A DNA stretch of 64,000 bases from Bacillota bacterium (GTDB lineage: Bacteria > Bacillota > Limnochordia > Darwinibacteriales > DTU012), in contig DUVS01000015.1 of the NCBI GenBank assembly GCA_012840925.1, positions 1-64,000 of the forward strand, in the 5' to 3' direction. Positions 25,938-34,777 of this stretch are shown here, piece by piece. A program made the position numbers and the translations under genes. Each line of letters begins with the position of its first letter. The first letter of the stretch is position 1. The notes beneath the pieces are model-generated. The model saw nothing but the letters and a program-made list of their open reading frames with translations. It had not been told where the DNA came from and made no database searches.

Positions 25938-26363
25938 ATGAAGTACATTCCTTGGCTGTTAGCTGCTTGTCTTGTATTAGCCCTGATCTGGGTCCTCTCG
26001 AGCCAGGCTGTCACCTTGAGTAATGTCGGGTTGATCGATATGGGCAAAATCCTCAGTGAAAGCCAATATGCCCAGCGGTTAAATGACCAGTTGTCGGAGA
26101 AATATGACCAATTAGTGTCACAGCTTCAGGCTACTGCCGAGTCTGCGGAAATTGATGAAAATGAAAAAGCGGAACAGGATCGGGCGATCTACGCTGAGTA
26201 CCTCCGTTTCAGACAGGAGTTGGAGACTCAGTTTCAAGCGGCATTGGATCGGGCTATTGCCGAAGTGGCAGATGAGGCCAACCTGCAGCTTGTTTTAGAT
26301 TTCGATCTGGTACGGTACGGTGGTAAAGACATCAGTGATGCAATCATAAAACGCCTGGATTAG
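25938..26363 (+). CDS. OmpH/Skp-family periplasmic chaperone, copy 2
   Basis: A 141-residue paralogue of the preceding gene: a signal/anchor helix, NVGLIDMGKILSES at the Skp opening, a long charged helix rich in Glu, Gln and Arg, and a closing LVLDFDLVRYGGKDISDAI that parallels the first copy. Sequence between the copies has diverged well beyond simple recent duplication, suggesting separate clients or hetero-trimers, as is possible for trimeric Skp. ATG 25938 follows AGAGGCGGTG; GTG 25929 is an alternative. Confidence 0.85.
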   Translation: MKYIPWLLAACLVLALIWVLSSQAVTLSNVGLIDMGKILSESQYAQRLNDQLSEKYDQLVSQLQATAESAEIDENEKAEQDRAIYAEYLRFRQELETQFQAALDRAIAEVADEANLQLVLDFDLVRYGGKDISDAIIKRLD

Positions 26364-26395
26364 CGTCATAAAACAGCACTGCCCGGAGAATCAGT

Positions 26396-26429
26396 ATAGA
26401 TGGGAAGCTGTTTCCATCTATCTTTGTTC
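26396..26429 (+). terminator. Possible terminator after the second skp
   Basis: ATAGATGG (26396-26403) pairs with CCATCTAT (26414-26421), extended by a G-T and two A-T pairs. The tail CTTTGTTCC is only moderately T-rich, so it may attenuate rather than stop transcription. Confidence 0.4.
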
Positions 26430-26514
26430 CAGCAAATACCGATTTGGCAAAGGAGGTAAATTCTTAATAAGAATAGAATTGTTATCTCGATCAGGAAGAG
26501 GGAAGGAATGCCAT

Positions 26515-27162
26515 ATGTACCACAAATACGGAAAGCTTAGCTTGTTAATTGTAGTTGTACTTATGTTTGGGTCGATCAGTTCAACAGCGATCGCCCACAA
26601 CGTCTATGGTTCGACAGGATTGATCAACATACCGACGGCATCAGTTGCCCCCAGTGGTTCATTGAGTGCCGCCTACCATTTGTTTGGTGGTGACAGTCAT
26701 TTCTCTGTAGTTTTAGGAGCTTTCCCCGGAGTCGAAGTGGGGCTTGTATCCCGTTTTGATGATTCTGTGCCTCGCTTTTCCGGCAATGTCAAAGTCCAAA
26801 TCCTCCCGGAAGGGGAATATCCTGGCATATCAGTTGGGTTGACGACTGATCATGATCGTAGCAGCGTTTACATCGTGGGAAGCATGCAGCTCGGCCTGCC
26901 GGGAATAAGGGGTCATATTGGCTTTGGCTCAGGTCAGTTTAGTCGAGGGTTTGCTGGTATCAGCAGCGTGCTTAATCCTGTCACCGTCGTCAGTAACGAT
27001 CGAAAAATTTCCATGCCGGTGACTACGGTGATCGTGGAAACCGATGGATGGAGAATCAACACAGGCCTATCGCTGAAGTTCAGTCCAGAACTGTCTGCTA
27101 AAGTTCTGGTTTCAGGTTTTAAGGATTTTGGTTTTGGAGTCAGCTATTCACATCGTTTCTAG
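26515..27162 (+). CDS. Predicted outer-membrane beta-barrel protein (YjbH-like N-terminus), 215 aa
   Basis: I do not assign a function. The protein has a signal peptide (about 5-27) followed by YGSTGLINIPTASVAPSG, which resembles the start of YjbH-type barrels linked to exopolysaccharide. Alternating strands then run to a C-terminal ...SYSHRF, with the terminal Phe typical of BamA substrates. The length would give about ten strands. ATG 26515 follows GGAAGGAATG; a longer frame from TTG 26479 has no ribosome site. It sits between the chaperones and lptF. Confidence 0.7.
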   Translation: MYHKYGKLSLLIVVVLMFGSISSTAIAHNVYGSTGLINIPTASVAPSGSLSAAYHLFGGDSHFSVVLGAFPGVEVGLVSRFDDSVPRFSGNVKVQILPEGEYPGISVGLTTDHDRSSVYIVGSMQLGLPGIRGHIGFGSGQFSRGFAGISSVLNPVTVVSNDRKISMPVTTVIVETDGWRINTGLSLKFSPELSAKVLVSGFKDFGFGVSYSHRF

Positions 27163-27193
27163 ATGATTATTCTCTTGCTATGGAGGGTTTCAG

Positions 27194-27973
27194 GTGAAAA
27201 CAAGGATCGGGTTTGCTGGACTGGTTGTTTTGTTACTGATCGCGTTTGGAAGCAGTAGTTTAGCCTTTAGCCCCAATGTGGCAGTTGGCGGCAATCTAAG
27301 CTATGCCAACCGGAATCCGGCTGGGCTGATGGGATTGGAAACCCCTGAATTTGGCCTCAAGCTGCGAATGGTTTCTCAAGAAAACGATGAGGAACTCGAG
27401 GAAGGAGAGGCTTCGCCGTATTCGCGGGAGTATCAGGTGCTCTATGCCGAGCCTGATTATGGGACTGGGGCTGGACTGTTGCATTTTATCTACAGTGATA
27501 CCCTCAGGCAAATCACCTATTCTGTTGCCGATCAACTTATGGGCTATGTTGATGTCGGCATCGCTTTAAGCTATATGAACCACCCCGCAAGCGAAGCAAA
27601 ATACGTCAGTACAGATCTGGGATTCCAGATTGGGGATTTCTCGCTGATCCAGGTTGGAATTCTGATTGAGAACTTCTGGCATCTCAAAATTGGTGAAACG
27701 GAAGCAGCTTTACCCACAAATATTGTACTTGGGACTGCAGTTGATCTTGGAAATTTCGGCATTGTTTCTTTGGATGTGAATGATGTCTTGAATACAAATT
27801 CCAGCAGAAAGTTCATGGCCGGATTGGAGATCCAGCCTATGCGGTTTTTGTCTGTCCGAGCCAGTTGGAATGAAGGATTAAGTGTTGGGGCTGGGTTGGA
27901 CTATGGCCAGTTGAGCATTGATTATGACTGGGCCTGCGGGCAGCACCTGATGGGTTTCAGTTGGAAATTCTAA
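27194..27973 (+). CDS. Predicted outer-membrane beta-barrel protein, 259 aa
   Basis: Not recognised as a named family. A signal peptide (about 1-24, ending SSLAFS) is followed by an NxxYxNRNPAG-like opening (NLSYANRNPAGL), common in type-F/PorV-like barrels. Amphipathic strands then run to a C-terminal GFSWKF. An acidic loop (EENDEELEEGE region, about 53-66) probably faces outward. The start is GTG 27194 behind ATGGAGGG. It is in line with the upstream barrel gene and lptF; a role in LPS-like lipid or polymer export is conceivable but unsupported. Confidence 0.65.
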   Translation: MKTRIGFAGLVVLLLIAFGSSSLAFSPNVAVGGNLSYANRNPAGLMGLETPEFGLKLRMVSQENDEELEEGEASPYSREYQVLYAEPDYGTGAGLLHFIYSDTLRQITYSVADQLMGYVDVGIALSYMNHPASEAKYVSTDLGFQIGDFSLIQVGILIENFWHLKIGETEAALPTNIVLGTAVDLGNFGIVSLDVNDVLNTNSSRKFMAGLEIQPMRFLSVRASWNEGLSVGAGLDYGQLSIDYDWACGQHLMGFSWKF

Positions 27974-28038
27974 CGCTATTCGTCAAGCCATAAGCTCGTT
28001 TTTGTTGATTAGAGATGGGAGCGAAAAGGAGACCGAGG

Positions 28039-29157
28039 ATGATTCAAACCAAGCAATACCGAGCCGTGGTTTTGCGCGGTTCATCGATCTTGGATAGATA
28101 TACTTTACGAGAGTTTTTCTGGCCCTTTGTCTTTTGTGTCATTGGGTTTACAGTGATCTTACTCAGCGGTGTTCTTTTCGAGCTGATTGATCTGTTTTTG
28201 GTCAAAAAGGTGCCCATCAAAACTGTAATCAAAATGCTGATTTATTATCTGCCGGGGATAGTGGTGATGACGCTGCCGGTAGCAGCCTTGTTTTCCACTT
28301 TGATAGGGTTGGGCCGCATGAACGAGGACAGCGAGATGATCATCATGTGCAGCAGCGGTCTACCGTACTGGCGGATTATGATTCCCGTGGTGATTGCCGG
28401 GTTGATTATCAGCGGGGTCACCTATGTTGTCAATGAAGAGATTGTTCCCTGGACAAATCATGAGTTTCACAAGCTGTTTAGAGAATTGGTCTATCAGGAA
28501 GACGCACCCCTGATTGAGGAGAACATCTTCTTTTTAGGGGGCGAAAACCGGTATTTTTATATCAATGAAGTGAACAAACAGCTGCGCCAACTGAAGAACG
28601 TCCTGGTATATGAAACAGGACCGGATCAGTTTCCCCGCATGATTACCGCTACATCTGGAACTTATAAAGACCACCACTGGATCTTGCATGACGGGATCGT
28701 GCAGAACTTTGACGAAGATGGATATGTGAGTTATCAGACCCGGTTTGAGACAATGCAGATCATCACCCCCGACACCTCCGATCTCTATTTCGGCAATCAG
28801 AAAACCAGTGATGAAATGAGCCGCAAAGAGTTGAAAGAGCATATTGACCGGTTTCAGCGCAGCGGTTTGAAAGTATTGTCTTTTGTTGTAGATTATCATT
28901 TGAAGCTGGCACTGCCCATGGCCTCATTCATCTTCGTGCTTTTTGCCGCTCCCTTAAGCTTATTCAGCAAGAGCAGCAAGTCTTTTGGAGTTGCTGTCAG
29001 TCTGGTTGTCACATTGCTGTATTATGTGGCAACGCCGGTTTGCCGTTCACTAGCCATCAACGAAGTCTTTCCTCCCTTGTTTGCAGCCTGGCTCACCAAT
29101 GGGGTGTTTGCACTGATAGGGATTGTCCTGCTAATCCGTGCTGACCGGTTACATTGA
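28039..29157 (+). CDS. lptF: LPS export permease LptF/LptG (YjgP/YjgQ family)
   Basis: Inner-membrane subunit of the LptB2FG transporter that extracts lipopolysaccharide from the inner membrane. The 372-residue protein has six membrane helices, three before and three after a periplasmic beta-jellyroll (about 125-270). The first helix begins after LDRYTLREFFWPF, a typical LptF/G opening. ATG 28039 follows AAAAGGAGACCGAGG. Only one LptF/G gene is visible here, so a homodimer is possible unless a second lies elsewhere. Its 3' end overlaps the upstream part of the lptD frame. Confidence 0.93.
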   Translation: MIQTKQYRAVVLRGSSILDRYTLREFFWPFVFCVIGFTVILLSGVLFELIDLFLVKKVPIKTVIKMLIYYLPGIVVMTLPVAALFSTLIGLGRMNEDSEMIIMCSSGLPYWRIMIPVVIAGLIISGVTYVVNEEIVPWTNHEFHKLFRELVYQEDAPLIEENIFFLGGENRYFYINEVNKQLRQLKNVLVYETGPDQFPRMITATSGTYKDHHWILHDGIVQNFDEDGYVSYQTRFETMQIITPDTSDLYFGNQKTSDEMSRKELKEHIDRFQRSGLKVLSFVVDYHLKLALPMASFIFVLFAAPLSLFSKSSKSFGVAVSLVVTLLYYVATPVCRSLAINEVFPPLFAAWLTNGVFALIGIVLLIRADRLH

Positions 29158-29173
29158 GATGAAGGTGGTACCA

Positions 29174-31390
29174 TTGCGTACGAGAAAAATTCAAAAACCG
29201 ATAGTGCCGCTGATGGTGCTGGCTGTCTTTCTGATGCCTGGTTTGATTCTCGCAGGCTTTATTAATCTGAATCATACTGTGTATGCAGCTGAAGCAGAAG
29301 CTTCAGCTGCGGAAGAGCCGGTTACAATTAAGGGCTCCGAATTTCTCCGGTGGGATCCGGATCAGAAGTTGTTCTATGGATCGGGTGACATAGTGATCAC
29401 TTTCGATGATTTGTACTTGACAGGTGACCAGTTTTTCTGGGATCAGCAGAAAAATGAATTATATTTGGAAGGCAATGTCACACTCTCCCAGGGCGACGCA
29501 TACATGGAGGGAGAAAGCCTGGTTTACAACATAGCCAATGAGCAGGGAGAGTTTGGAAAACCGAGGACCCAGTTGGTGTCTGAAAAAATTAACGGTCCTA
29601 TATTTGTTTTCGGGGACCAGATGCAAATATCTTCCGGGGACTATTTTCTCCACGATGGAATTGTCTCTACCTGTGATTTGAGCGAGCCCCACTATCATTT
29701 GGCGGTCAACAAAATTGAAGTCTATCCGGGCCAGAAAATGGTCATCTATGGTGTACGGTTCTATGAGGGAAAGCTTCCCTTGTTTTATTGGCCCTACCTG
29801 GTCATTCCCTTGGATGAGCGTTATGAGGATTTGGATTTCAGCCTGCCGGAAATTGGGTATAACCCTACTGATGGTTACTACATTAAAAACCGGTATAATT
29901 ACCACCTGAGCCCGAATGCATATGGATCGCTGCTCTATGATTATTACACCCGTAAGGGTTTGGGTTTGGGAGTGGATCATCATTACCGCCATGACGAATT
30001 TGGTGACGGAGCTGTTGCCTTTTACCTGCTGCCCTTTGCTGCCAGCAAATATCTTCTGGCCCAAATCGCCCATGAGTATAAGTCGGACAATATCAGCTTC
30101 AGCACCACAAACTCTTATCTAAGGCAGTATGAAGAGGCAGTGTTGACTCAGGATACAGTCAGCTCCACCAGTTTTGCTTATCAGACTGGGACTACCCGTG
30201 TGACTGCCGACTTGAATTACGTCCTGGAACGAAAGGCTTCCGAGAACAGCAAGGCTTGGAGCGCATCTGGTAGCCTGCATCAGCAGATTTTGCCTGCCTG
30301 GTATTTAGAGCTCAGCTCAAAGGTCGTGGCCAAAGATGAGACCAGAACGTATGATCATTTGGCCGAAACCACTTACACCTACGATAATCACAGGTTCAAC
30401 CTGGCCTTTCAGCAGAAATACAATCCCGATGTCTTGAGCGGGAGTGCTGCACCAACGTGGAAAAGCATGAACCGTCTGCCCGAACTGACATGGCAGTGGT
30501 CGAATCCCAGTTTGCCCGGGTTGTCTTTTCCCGGTAGATTTCAGCTGTCGGTGGGAAGGTTCAAAGAGTATCCAGTGAACGTAACCAGTTGGCGTTTGGC
30601 ATCCTCGTTAGAGCTGTTTTCCCGCAGTTGGCGTTCGGATTTTGGCACAACTATTACCTACAGCGGCAATGTTTCCGCCAGTTTCTATGACAGTGGCCAG
30701 AGCTTGAGGGCTGCCTATGGGCGTGTCGGGGTGACTCAAAAACTGACAGACACCACCAGCCTGACAGCTAATTACTACAAACGGCTGGTGTGGGGCGAAA
30801 CACCCTTCAGATTTGATCAGCAAAATCCTCAGGATCTGCTGAGGGGTACGTTCAGATTCACAAAGCGCCCATGGACGATCACCATCAATACAGGATATGA
30901 CTTTTTGCGGGACAGGTATGAGACGTTACGGACGCAGGTTAACTTCAACAGTGCAGCACAACCGGTTACAGCCAGGATGACTCTTAATTACGATCTTAAC
31001 AACCGGCGCTTCGGCGATTGGAGTGGAAATGTCACTTATCGCCCCCAAAGCGATTGGACCTTTAACCTTGGTGTTGTTTACAACATCAAAGATCAGAAAC
31101 TGAAGCGGATTAATGGCAAGATCCTTTTTGATCTGACTGAGACGATCAAATTAAGCTACGATTTAAATTATGAACCTGCTAAAACACCCAAGCTCAGGCA
31201 GGGTAAGCTGGTCCTTACTTTTGATCTGCATTGCCGCAAACTTGAGATGAGTTACGATCAGGTCCGGGAAGAATTCAGAGTGCAATATTCCATTAATGCG
31301 TTTCCCAAATTGCCCATTGGGTACAGCACCCAGGAAGGGATCCGTTTCTTCAAGCTCGAAGATTTACAGGACCTCATAGAGATGGACTAA
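29174..31390 (+). CDS. lptD: LPS assembly protein LptD (OstA/Imp)
   Basis: Outer-membrane translocon for LPS. After a signal anchor (about 14-35), the first 150 residues form an OstA-type jellyroll (ITFDDLYLTGDQFFWDQQ, YLEGNVTLSQGDAYMEGESL). The LptD barrel follows, opening with the conserved KLPLFYWPYLVIPLDER. The long beta-barrel runs to about residue 730. TTG 29174 is preferred because AAGGTGG lies 5 nt upstream; ATG 29159 has none. Four-Cys disulfide pairing as in E. coli LptD is absent (only scattered Cys). It is co-transcribed with lptC and lptA. Confidence 0.93.
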   Translation: MRTRKIQKPIVPLMVLAVFLMPGLILAGFINLNHTVYAAEAEASAAEEPVTIKGSEFLRWDPDQKLFYGSGDIVITFDDLYLTGDQFFWDQQKNELYLEGNVTLSQGDAYMEGESLVYNIANEQGEFGKPRTQLVSEKINGPIFVFGDQMQISSGDYFLHDGIVSTCDLSEPHYHLAVNKIEVYPGQKMVIYGVRFYEGKLPLFYWPYLVIPLDERYEDLDFSLPEIGYNPTDGYYIKNRYNYHLSPNAYGSLLYDYYTRKGLGLGVDHHYRHDEFGDGAVAFYLLPFAASKYLLAQIAHEYKSDNISFSTTNSYLRQYEEAVLTQDTVSSTSFAYQTGTTRVTADLNYVLERKASENSKAWSASGSLHQQILPAWYLELSSKVVAKDETRTYDHLAETTYTYDNHRFNLAFQQKYNPDVLSGSAAPTWKSMNRLPELTWQWSNPSLPGLSFPGRFQLSVGRFKEYPVNVTSWRLASSLELFSRSWRSDFGTTITYSGNVSASFYDSGQSLRAAYGRVGVTQKLTDTTSLTANYYKRLVWGETPFRFDQQNPQDLLRGTFRFTKRPWTITINTGYDFLRDRYETLRTQVNFNSAAQPVTARMTLNYDLNNRRFGDWSGNVTYRPQSDWTFNLGVVYNIKDQKLKRINGKILFDLTETIKLSYDLNYEPAKTPKLRQGKLVLTFDLHCRKLEMSYDQVREEFRVQYSINAFPKLPIGYSTQEGIRFFKLEDLQDLIEMD

Positions 31391-31411
31391 CCTGGCGGTG
31401 GAGGTGAAATT

Positions 31412-31879
31412 ATGGGCCCACTACGATCTAAAGCCGTAATCACTGCGGCGATCGTGATCATTACCATTGCCGGAGTGATGTTGTTGATCCGCCCGGGAAG
31501 TGACGGGCAGGAAGTTGAGAAATCCAAACCAGGCGTGGTTTTAGAGAAGGTGGCTTTGGTAGGGAACGATAAAGGTGCCCGCCGCTGGGAACTGCTCGCC
31601 GGGACTCTCCGTCAGGAACATGAATTGGTCCATTTGGATCAGGTTGATCAATTGGTGCTGCTGGAACAAGGCCAGCCCAAGTACTATATCTATGCTGATA
31701 ATGGTGTGTGGTCGCCCCGGGAAAATCAACTGCAGCTGCATTCTAACGTTATAGTTGAAGATGGTGCAGGTTTCCACTTAACTACCGAACAGTTGATTTG
31801 GGATGGCGATAGTGACTTGCTGGAATTCATGGGCAATACCTCAGTGATCATTGGTAAAGGTGGGGAAGCAGATGAATAA
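31412..31879 (+). CDS. lptC: LPS transport protein LptC
   Basis: A bitopic protein that passes LPS from LptB2FG to LptA. The 155-residue product has a single N-terminal helix (about 8-28) and an OstA-like jellyroll ending VIVEDGAGFHLTTEQLIWD. This is the usual LptC layout, although sequence identity in the family is low. ATG 31412 follows GGTGGAGG. It overlaps lptA by 8 nt. Confidence 0.87.
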   Translation: MGPLRSKAVITAAIVIITIAGVMLLIRPGSDGQEVEKSKPGVVLEKVALVGNDKGARRWELLAGTLRQEHELVHLDQVDQLVLLEQGQPKYYIYADNGVWSPRENQLQLHSNVIVEDGAGFHLTTEQLIWDGDSDLLEFMGNTSVIIGKGGEADE

Positions 31880-32525
31880 AATGATTACATTGTCTTTGAT
31901 CATTACCTTGCTGGTTGTATTCAGTGCCTGTGCCATGGCTCAGGAAACAGTGACTCAGCAACCGGCAAAAGCAGGGACAGCAGCCGAGCTAGACTCTGGT
32001 ATCGTATTGCGCATTATTGGTGCGCCGAAGGAAGAACCAACAGGCAGCTACGACTTGAAGACTGGCAACTTCAGTGCTGATGTTTCCAAATTTGATGGCG
32101 CTTATATATGGATCGCCTATGATGATATCGTTGTGACAGGCAAAGCGGTGGTGTACAACAAACAGGACAAATATCTGCTTGTCACCGGAGATGTCCGGGT
32201 TGAGCAGGAAGACTTCATCCTCACCGGTGATAAAGTTGAATATTATACTGAATTAGAGAAGATGATCGGCAGCGGCAATCTTGAAGCTAAGACCAATGAT
32301 GCTGTTGTGTGGGCAAACCAGATGATCTATCTCAAGAAAGAAGAACGGGTTGACTTCATAGAGAATGTGACTGTGGAAACCGCCGATGCCAAGCTGTCTG
32401 GCGAACATCTCATGATGTTCAGGGCAACAAACATGGTAGAGTTTAAAGGCTCGTATGATGTCAGTTTAGAGGTAGGCGGATCAGAACCAGAGGCGAGTGA
32501 ACCTGAATCACAAGCAACCGAATAG
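31872..32525 (+). CDS. lptA: LPS periplasmic bridge protein LptA (OstA-like)
   Basis: Forms the beta-jellyroll bridge between LptC and LptD. The 217-residue protein has a signal peptide (about 3-25) and OstA repeats (VVTGKAVVYNKQDKYLLVTG, VRVEQEDFILTGDKVEYY, TVETADAKLSGEHLMMF). The signal region includes a Cys (SACAMA), but a lipobox is not convincing. The acidic Ser/Glu-rich tail after about residue 200 is unusual. ATG 31872 follows AAAGGTGGGG; it overlaps lptC and ends the Lpt run before a promoter/hairpin region. Confidence 0.9.
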   Translation: MNKMITLSLIITLLVVFSACAMAQETVTQQPAKAGTAAELDSGIVLRIIGAPKEEPTGSYDLKTGNFSADVSKFDGAYIWIAYDDIVVTGKAVVYNKQDKYLLVTGDVRVEQEDFILTGDKVEYYTELEKMIGSGNLEAKTNDAVVWANQMIYLKKEERVDFIENVTVETADAKLSGEHLMMFRATNMVEFKGSYDVSLEVGGSEPEASEPESQATE

Positions 32526-32560
32526 GCAGGAGTTGCCGATATTAGCTACTATTACCGGTT

Positions 32561-32614
32561 AAACCCTCTCTAGCGCTGTGTTATAATGAAAACACCAGGT
32601 GGGGAGGGTTTTTT
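32561..32614 (+). terminator. Hairpin with T-run overlapping a -10 box and the next RBS
   Basis: AAACCCTC (32561-32568) pairs with GAGGGTTT (32604-32611), followed by T's to 32614, two bases before the next ATG. The 35-nt loop contains a perfect TATAAT (32582-32587; only a poor -35, TTAAAC). The 3' arm is also the Shine-Dalgarno (GGGGAGGG) of the ABC permease. Read-through transcripts would form the hairpin and hide that site, whereas transcripts begun at the internal -10 would lack the 5' arm. Confidence 0.55.
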
Positions 32615-32615
32615 C

Positions 32616-34763
32616 ATGTTCAGATTCTTTCGAGACGGACTTTATCGCGATTATATAATATTAATCTTAGTTACCATAATCGTCGGGGCCGCAGTCTCCT
32701 CAGGAGTAGCCTGGGCCGTTGATGCCTATTTTGGCGATACGATTCAAGAGATGATCGGTGACAACGGTGAATACGATTTGATTTTGCATATCCGGGAAGC
32801 TTCTGAAGAAGCAGCTTACCGCGAACTGGAAAGAATAGCCCAACAACAGTACCCTGGCGCTGTCATTTCTAAGACAATTTCCTTGGCCGGCCAGGTCAAT
32901 TACCTCTTTGGGTTTCCCCAAGAAGCTAAAACTGTTGAAACCTTCTCACGCTTACCCTCTATTTTCAATGCTGTACCTGGTTTAAACGCTTATACCGTGA
33001 TCGTGGAGCCTAGTGTGCTTGTCAGAGGAGTTCATCCCAGTGTCAGCGAGGTCCTTCAGCAGCGCTTCAACGAGATCGACGGCGTCAGCTTTGCATTCAA
33101 TGATGGAAAGAACATGCTGATCGTGCTGGAATCGGCTGAACACTCAAAAACAGTAATGAATGAAGCAAGGCGGATCATCAAAGAGTATCAAGTCCTTGAG
33201 ATTCGTTTTCCAATGGGGTTTGATGTCGATGTGCAAACAACCGGCAACGAAGTCATGCAGTTGTTGAGTCAAGAGTATCCAGGAACCAGATTGGCCAATG
33301 TGTCTTCCGCAGAATATGGTGAAGAGCTGGATGCTCTGATGAAGACCCTGGTTGAGATGCGGCATTTCTTGTTAAGTTACGCTTCCAAGGTTAAGATTAA
33401 ACTCGAACCCCAATCCAGGCTGGTGGTAGGGGAACAGATCCTGGTGCAAGGTGTCAGTGAACAGGTACCCGTTACAGGCCAGGATGCCGCCCCGGATCAT
33501 GTCATGATTGAGATTCTTGAGATTACTGGAGATCAAGCCCAAGGCATGATTGTTTCCGGATCGGTTGCGGCAAACGGAGGTATCTTGACTCAACCGGGAT
33601 ATAAATATATGAGTGAGAATAAAGTGGGCCAGCTTGTAGGAGAAGTTCAAATCGAGAATGAGCGCTACCGGCTTAACTATGCGATTAATGAGAGCCTGCG
33701 TTTGCTGAGAGAACTTGATGATCTGTCGGTTGAAGCGGCAACTGCCGTAGAGCGTGCTGATAAAGTTCTAACCACATTTCAAGAAGCCCTGATGCAGCTG
33801 GAAGTTCTCCAAGTGCAGATGCAGCAGCTGAACAAAGGGCTTGCAGAGAACGGTGTCCAGTCCACCAGCGAACAGCTGATCATCTCCCTGTTTCTCAACG
33901 GGCTGTTGAAAAATATAGCCAAGAGTGGTTCCGAGGCAGCAGCGGAATTTGACTTGGGAGAGCTGGAAAACCTCGATGTTGCCTCGATGCGTTCCAGTCT
34001 CAGCAACCTGGCAGAGCAGATCGGCAGTATTCAGGAGATAGATGTCCAGGCAATCATTGATCAGATTACTGATATCCGCGACAGTCTTCCTGAACTGGAC
34101 GATGAAGAGATCGGAAAATCCGTGCATTTAGTGGACAACTACATCGCGGGGCAAGTCATTCCTGGTGAGAGAATTCAGATTCTGGTGGAAAACGGGTCGA
34201 TTGATGAAGAAAAAGTGGAGCCCTTGATCCGTGATCAGCTGCAGAATCAGTATTTAAATATTTACTCCATTGCTGTGGGCACTGTCAATCCTGATACCCG
34301 TACCGAGGTGTTTCGCATCTTAAAAGAGGTGCGGGCGACAATTGCCGGGATTCTCTCCATTGTGCTTGTAGGTGTATTCTTAATGCTCGACCATGCCACG
34401 ATCTTCAGCACCCTCAAATGGTTCAGGGCAAATCAAAAGCAGCCCAAGCATCGTTTGGCGAGATTTCTAAACCCGATTGTCATCTTCGGTGCAGTTGTGG
34501 GCATGACGATTCTGGTGACGACGTATTCGCTGAGCAATGCATCGATTCCCTATGTCTCCATGCCGATGGTTGCTGTAATTGGAACCGGATTAGGTGTGAT
34601 GATCGGGATGTTCTCGGAGAAGTTCAGCCCGGTTCGGGCCGATGAAATCATGGCTGGCCTGGCACTGGGCCTGAGCAATGCCCAAATCATGCACGAGATT
34701 GTGATCCCTGATGGCAGGCCAGGGCTGTTGAACTTGTTGAATCGCACCAAACAGAAGTTTTAA
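32616..34763 (+). CDS. Novel ABC permease: TM + large extracytoplasmic coiled-coil domain + 3 TM + EAA-like loop
   Basis: No family is recognised for this 715-residue protein. One helix (about 12-36) leads into an extracytoplasmic region (about 37-570) containing a long coiled coil (about 353-413). Three helices follow (about 572-594, 620-640, 647-666). The loop after helix 2 is very basic (KWFRANQKQPKHRLAR), so it should be cytoplasmic, placing the C-terminus inside. The last 42 residues, EIMAGLALGLSNAQ then MHEIVIPDGRPGLLN, resemble the EAA coupling motif of binding-protein-dependent permeases (EAA...G...I.LP). The next gene, 14 nt on, is a matching ATPase. ATG 32616 follows GGTGGGGAGGG. 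The substrate is unknown; the location suggests an envelope lipid or polymer. Confidence 0.75.
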   Translation: MFRFFRDGLYRDYIILILVTIIVGAAVSSGVAWAVDAYFGDTIQEMIGDNGEYDLILHIREASEEAAYRELERIAQQQYPGAVISKTISLAGQVNYLFGFPQEAKTVETFSRLPSIFNAVPGLNAYTVIVEPSVLVRGVHPSVSEVLQQRFNEIDGVSFAFNDGKNMLIVLESAEHSKTVMNEARRIIKEYQVLEIRFPMGFDVDVQTTGNEVMQLLSQEYPGTRLANVSSAEYGEELDALMKTLVEMRHFLLSYASKVKIKLEPQSRLVVGEQILVQGVSEQVPVTGQDAAPDHVMIEILEITGDQAQGMIVSGSVAANGGILTQPGYKYMSENKVGQLVGEVQIENERYRLNYAINESLRLLRELDDLSVEAATAVERADKVLTTFQEALMQLEVLQVQMQQLNKGLAENGVQSTSEQLIISLFLNGLLKNIAKSGSEAAAEFDLGELENLDVASMRSSLSNLAEQIGSIQEIDVQAIIDQITDIRDSLPELDDEEIGKSVHLVDNYIAGQVIPGERIQILVENGSIDEEKVEPLIRDQLQNQYLNIYSIAVGTVNPDTRTEVFRILKEVRATIAGILSIVLVGVFLMLDHATIFSTLKWFRANQKQPKHRLARFLNPIVIFGAVVGMTILVTTYSLSNASIPYVSMPMVAVIGTGLGVMIGMFSEKFSPVRADEIMAGLALGLSNAQIMHEIVIPDGRPGLLNLLNRTKQKF

Positions 34764-34777
34764 AGGGGGAGATGCAG

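Noticed and set aside
26451-26515. Extra Shine-Dalgarno (AAAGGAGG) implying a gene starting near 26461
   Set aside because: No ATG, GTG or TTG lies at proper spacing; an ATT start would give only about 26 codons. The real start with its own ribosome site is 26515.
32535-32542. SigD promoter (exact GCCGATAT) after lptA
   Set aside because: No TAAA-like -35 occurs 14-16 nt upstream; the octamer alone is not enough.
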